From: Candidatus Nanohalarchaeota archaeon
Lineage (GTDB): Archaea > EX4484-52 > B79-G9
Direction: 5' to 3'
Assembly: GCA_030594795.1 (NCBI GenBank)
Contig: JAUVEK010000056.1
Span: 1-7,856, forward strand
Length of the DNA: 7,856 bases
Shown here piece after piece: positions 5,150 through 7,856 of this stretch. Both the position numbers and the translations under genes were made by a program. A model generated the notes under the pieces. The model saw only the letters and a list, made by a program, of their open reading frames with translations. It searched no databases and was not told the DNA's origin. Within the stretch, counting starts at the first letter, position 1; every line of letters begins with the position of its first letter.

Positions 5150-5293
5150 TGGTCCCGCCGGGATTTGAACCCGGGACCTCTGGCTATCTTAGATGTTAGC
5201 CAACACTGCATTTGAGTGTATTGGTTATGGAGACGCAGGCAGTACCTGCGCGTCATATAAGACCAGCGCTCTGACCAACTGAGCTACGGGACC
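5150..5293 (-). tRNA. tRNA-Ile(UAU), intron-containing
   Basis: Exon 1 is 5293-5256 (38 nt), the intron 5255-5186 (70 nt) and exon 2 5185-5150 (36 nt). The acceptor stem GGTCCCG/CGGGACC has seven pairs. The D-arm is GCTC/GAGC with loop AGTTGGTCA, and the T-arm is CCGGG/CCCGG with loop TTCAAAT. The anticodon stem CTGGT/GCCAG closes with one G-U pair, and after splicing the 7-nt loop is CTTATAA, giving anticodon UAU. The discriminator base is A, typical of isoleucine, and CCA is not encoded. It reads the AUA codon, used often in this window. Most archaea read AUA with a CAU tRNA carrying agmatidine; UAU-type tRNAs are known in a few lineages that lack the modifying enzyme TiaS. The splice position fixes the anticodon, since the central helix CTTA/TAAG forms exactly. 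Transcribed divergently from the kinase gene. Confidence 0.92.
5186..5255 (-). other. tRNA intron at position 37/38 with bulge-helix-bulge splice motif
   Basis: Exon residues 32-35 (CTTA) pair with intron bases TAAG near its 3' end as the 4-bp central helix. It is flanked by 3-nt bulges TA|T and AT|A that contain the cleavage sites, the arrangement cut by archaeal splicing endonuclease. Beyond the 5' bulge only two pairs (GA/TC) continue, so it is a relaxed motif. The intron body holds two hairpins, GCAGG/CCTGC and CCAA..CACT/AGTG..TTGG. No C/D-box guide RNA motif or ORF is seen in it. Confidence 0.85.
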
Positions 5294-5329
5294 GTATGCT
5301 CATGGATTATCTTAATATGATATGGTAAG

Positions 5330-5340
5330 TTTTAAATATA
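5330..5340 (-). promoter_or_regulatory. Box A promoter of tRNA-Ile(UAU)
   Basis: On the minus strand it reads TATATTTAAAA, centred about 42 nt upstream of the mature 5' end. A start about 26 nt downstream would leave a short 5' leader of about 16 nt for RNase P to remove. Confidence 0.6.
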
Positions 5341-5378
5341 TTGGTTGTGTTGGACTACTCATTTCAGGCAGATAAGAC

Positions 5379-5385
5379 ATATATA
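5379..5385 (+). promoter_or_regulatory. Box A promoter of the sugar kinase gene
   Basis: ATATATA is centred 26 nt before the A of the ATG at 5408, so the mRNA is probably leaderless. It is flanked by the 4-bp arms AGAC/GTCT. The tRNA promoter points the other way 40 nt to the left. Confidence 0.65.
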
Positions 5386-5407
5386 GTCTGATGTTAATAA
5401 ATTTGGT

Positions 5408-6520
5408 ATGGATGCGCATAGTCTGCTTTACAGAAAGGCTCTTGGCTCGCGCCTTAAGAGCCAGAGGATTGCAGTTTACGGGATGGCGAATTATGATGTT
5501 GTTTTTGATGTGTCAAGGGAAAGACTGGGCAGCGTGAAAATTAACCGGGTGTTTGATGATATTGCTCTGCGTGCGCTGAAGAATAAGAAATATACTGAGT
5601 ATAATCGCGATGTTGATATTATCAATGAAGCTATCTTTAAGCTCAAAGGGGTGCCTTTTGGGCATAGACTCATCCTGGGGGGCAATGCATGCAATATCTC
5701 TCTTGGTTTGTCTGCGCTCGGCAACCGGGTGGATTTGAATGTTCGGAAAGCTACGCCGGATATTGTGAAAAAGCTTAAGGCTGGGGGAGTGAAAGCTGTA
5801 AAGTCCAGTTTCAGTGAGGCTACGCATCATCTTATTGTCCAGGTTAAGGAGGATGGGGACCGATTCATAATCTCTCCGGATTATGGTGTCAAAGAGCCTG
5901 AACTGGTTGATTTTGTTGATGAAAAGTGCGATTTTGCTGTCTATTCGGGGGCGCATCTTGATGCAAAGTCTGGCTCTGTGCAGGCTGAGCTTTTGAGGAG
6001 AGTAAAGAGGATATCGCGCAAGTCCAGGCTTTATGTTGAGCTTGGCTCAGGCTCAAGGATGGCGAAGGATAACTGCAGGAAGGTCTCCAAATATGCTGAT
6101 ATTGTGGGCATGAATGAGGTTGAGGTTGAGACTATGACCGGGAGGGATGATATTGCCGGCGCTGCCTGCCAGTATTACCGGAAATATATGAAAAAAGGCT
6201 CTGTTCTTGTTGTGCATACTATGAAAGGCAGCCTTGCTGTTTGCGGGAACGCGATTGATGGTATTTCTCTTGCCCAGGCGCTCGGGCATCTCTCAGGGAG
6301 CTCGAGATATATTTTCGGGAAATATATGGGTATCGGGGAGATGAGAAGGAAGTTTGGAAAAATAGTGCTTCACAACAAGAAGGTTTCCGGTGAGACCGGG
6401 CTGGATTTGTCGTGGGTGCCTGGCATCAAATATCGTGGTGAAGGGCTTGCTGTCGGGAGCGGGGACGGGTATGTTGCGGGATTTGTTAGTGGTTTTCTGA
6501 ATTTTTGTGAATCTAGCTGA
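5408..6520 (+). CDS. ADP-dependent / PfkB-type sugar kinase (ribokinase superfamily)
   Basis: This predicts a 370-residue soluble kinase. Motifs in order: a first strand with AVYGMANYD (22-30), the substrate-site glycines LGGNACNISLGLSALG (90-105), YVELGSGSRM (209-218), GMNEVEVE (234-241) containing the NxxE magnesium motif, VLVVHTMKG (266-274), and the GSGD anion hole with catalytic aspartate D353 in VGSGDGYVAGF (349-359). The VEL and GMNEVE blocks resemble the archaeal ADP-dependent glucokinase/phosphofructokinase family, while the GGNACN and GSGDGYVAGF blocks look more like classic PfkB. ADP-dependent enzymes are usually about 450 residues, so this is short for that family and long for PfkB. 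It probably phosphorylates a sugar or sugar phosphate; substrate and donor cannot be read from the sequence. The start is supported by a box A 26 nt upstream. It overlaps the convergent HerA-like gene by 8 bp at the 3' end. Confidence 0.75.
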   Translation: MDAHSLLYRKALGSRLKSQRIAVYGMANYDVVFDVSRERLGSVKINRVFDDIALRALKNKKYTEYNRDVDIINEAIFKLKGVPFGHRLILGGNACNISLGLSALGNRVDLNVRKATPDIVKKLKAGGVKAVKSSFSEATHHLIVQVKEDGDRFIISPDYGVKEPELVDFVDEKCDFAVYSGAHLDAKSGSVQAELLRRVKRISRKSRLYVELGSGSRMAKDNCRKVSKYADIVGMNEVEVETMTGRDDIAGAACQYYRKYMKKGSVLVVHTMKGSLAVCGNAIDGISLAQALGHLSGSSRYIFGKYMGIGEMRRKFGKIVLHNKKVSGETGLDLSWVPGIKYRGEGLAVGSGDGYVAGFVSGFLNFCESS

Positions 6521-7853
6521 TAGCGCTGAAGTCTCTTTGGATGTCCTGATTTTTTGTTTTGCCTTTTATGTATTCCTCAAACAGGGGGATGTATATTGGC
6601 ATTGCGAATTTTGTGAAGTTGGATGATACGAGTGCTTCGCCTTTGTCAAGGCTTGCTATGTTCCTGTCGTCTGTTGAGAGGTCCTGTGATGCGCATTCTA
6701 TCACTGAGCGGCGCTCTTCTGCCATCTCTATCCCGAGAATGATTTTTGTGTTCATGTTGGCCAGAATCTCTTTTGGTATGAGGCTCGGAAGCTGGGTGAT
6801 GGCTGTGAGACCGATTTTGAATTTTCTTCCTTCTCTTGCAATTCTTGAAAATATGTTGGGGCCTGTTTTCAGGGCTTCTTTTCCTATCACGCGCGGGGCT
6901 TCCTCGAGGATTACAGATATTACCGGTTTTGTTTTCAGGGCGCCTGTCTGCCTGTAGTGCCTGTACGTGTCAAATGCTTTTGTTGCGATTATTGAGCCTA
7001 CAAGTATTTCCTGTGAGCCGTGCAGGGTTGATGTGTCTATTATGACTGTCTTTGAGGATTCAAGTGAGTGCACTATGTCGCCTGTTGTTGTCTTTCCTGC
7101 CTGCGTGTCGAAGATGCCGGTGCATGTTATCTCGTCATCCTTGATCTTGAGGTCGAGGTTGTAGAGGAGCCTTCTTACAACGACGTCAAGTGTCTCGTCG
7201 CGGAAGTTTACTGGTACGGGCTCTTTTGTTATGATCTTTTGGAGCCATTCGTTCCCGTATTCGTTGTAGTATGCATATAATGCCTCTTTCTGGGGCTCAG
7301 AGAACATGACTGCGCCCTCGAAGTGCCGGGGCTTCAGTGATTCGAGGTTTATCTTTAATGTTACTGCGCCCGGGGGCGGGGTGTTTGGCGTGTAATAGAC
7401 CAGTTTGCTCCTGGCGTTGGGGTGGTCTTTCAGGGCTTTGGTGTTTCTCCCGTAATATTCGTCGTGGGGGTCTATTATTAAAAGTGAACAGTAGTCTTTT
7501 TCAAGTACGGACCATGCGATTGTTTTTACGAGGTTTGATTTGCCCCTGCCGGTTGTTGCAGGGATGAGTACGTGATGGGTGAAGACGCTTTCGCCGTCGA
7601 GATGGACGTCGATTGGGAGAATTCTTGAGCCTGAGCGTATGCTTCCAAGAAAGAGGGGCTTTTCCGGCTTTGTCAGAAAGTTCAGGTCTTCTTTTTTAAT
7701 CTGGCGCAGCTGCGAGAAGAATGGAGGCATTTTTTTGGGTGTTTTTGCTGTGTTTTTGTGTATTGTCACTACTGATTTTAGTGATGCGAGTATGTAGTTT
7801 CTCAGTTCCGGCTCTGTGAATTCAAGGGATTCACCAAAGCCTTCGAGGCTCAT
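6513..7853 (-). CDS. HerA-like ATPase (DUF87/FtsK-HerA superfamily), N-terminus possibly beyond right edge
   Basis: The visible 446 residues hold a complete HerA-type motor. The strand before the P-loop is typical of the N-terminal barrel (PLFLGSIRSGSRILPIDVHL, 66-85). Walker A is ATTGRGKS (99-106), with the usual first Gly replaced by Ala. A Walker B-like IIDPHDEY is at 126-133 and a second acidic segment VILEEAPRV at 314-322. The HerA block IAREGRKFKIGLTAITQLPS (338-357) has the arginines expected as finger residues and the sensor glutamine, and MNTKIILG follows at 367-374. HerA proteins form hexameric rings that translocate DNA and in archaea usually partner the nuclease NurA in end resection with Mre11-Rad50; none of these is in the window. 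The ATG at 7853 is three bases from the edge, and typical HerA is 500 or more residues, so the true start may lie outside. The 3' end overlaps the convergent kinase gene by 8 bp. Confidence 0.85.
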   Translation of the reverse strand: MSLEGFGESLEFTEPELRNYILASLKSVVTIHKNTAKTPKKMPPFFSQLRQIKKEDLNFLTKPEKPLFLGSIRSGSRILPIDVHLDGESVFTHHVLIPATTGRGKSNLVKTIAWSVLEKDYCSLLIIDPHDEYYGRNTKALKDHPNARSKLVYYTPNTPPPGAVTLKINLESLKPRHFEGAVMFSEPQKEALYAYYNEYGNEWLQKIITKEPVPVNFRDETLDVVVRRLLYNLDLKIKDDEITCTGIFDTQAGKTTTGDIVHSLESSKTVIIDTSTLHGSQEILVGSIIATKAFDTYRHYRQTGALKTKPVISVILEEAPRVIGKEALKTGPNIFSRIAREGRKFKIGLTAITQLPSLIPKEILANMNTKIILGIEMAEERRSVIECASQDLSTDDRNIASLDKGEALVSSNFTKFAMPIYIPLFEEYIKGKTKNQDIQRDFSAIS

Positions 7854-7856
7854 GCC

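Noticed and set aside
5021..5215. Plus-strand open frame of 64 residues
   Set aside because: Its 3' part is antisense to the tRNA gene, and the protein has no sensible composition or promoter.
5186..5255. Guide RNA inside the tRNA intron, as in some archaeal tRNA-Trp introns
   Set aside because: No RTGATGA or properly placed CTGA box is present in the intron.
5513..5956. Minus-strand frame of 147 residues inside the kinase gene
   Set aside because: It is antisense to the kinase motifs and has no promoter or domain.
6559..7797. Several plus-strand frames of 65-132 residues in the right-hand gene
   Set aside because: All are antisense to the HerA-like ATPase, which accounts for the coding signal.

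Overview
The window reads as archaeal DNA. The evidence is a tRNA gene with a canonical 37/38 intron and a bulge-helix-bulge-type splice site, no encoded CCA, TATA (box A) promoters about 26-28 nt upstream of several start codons with no Shine-Dalgarno motif, a HerA-type ATPase and an ADP-dependent/PfkB-type sugar kinase. The tRNA anticodon is UAU (isoleucine, AUA codon). That is uncommon in archaea and is remembered mainly from Nanoarchaeum and Korarchaeum, so a DPANN-type lineage is a reasonable but unproven guess.

Layout. 1-634 (minus): 5' part of a MinD/ParA-type ATPase running off the left edge. 709-2030: a segment bounded by two exact 19-bp direct repeats. It holds a DUF2283-like gene (minus), a possible 47-residue small ORF containing a third, 13-bp copy of the repeat core, and an A+T-rich orphan gene of 202 residues (plus). 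2072-3208 (plus): a radical SAM protein with a C-terminal helix-hairpin-helix, of the DNA modification/repair type. 3211-4023 (minus): a six-helix voltage-gated potassium channel with a C-terminal zinc ribbon. 4024-4330: intergenic, with clustered inverted repeats. 4331-4975 (plus; longer version from 4307): an A+T-rich gene weakly resembling DUF3800 RNase H-fold proteins. 5150-5293 (minus): intron-containing tRNA-Ile(UAU). 5408-6520 (plus): an ADP-dependent/PfkB-like sugar kinase. 6513-7853 (minus): a HerA/DUF87 ATPase reaching the right edge.

The genes do not form one operon. Nearly all are single transcription units, several with their own box A, and two convergent pairs are packed to a 2-nt gap or an 8-bp overlap. 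Housekeeping-type genes (MinD, radical SAM, channel, tRNA, kinase, HerA) alternate with two A+T-rich orphan genes that look like insertions. No CRISPR array, recognisable transposase, integrase or defence operon was seen. The items most worth checking are the repeat-bounded island at 709-2030, the UAU isoleucine tRNA, the zinc-ribbon channel and the DUF3800-like gene with its structured upstream region.
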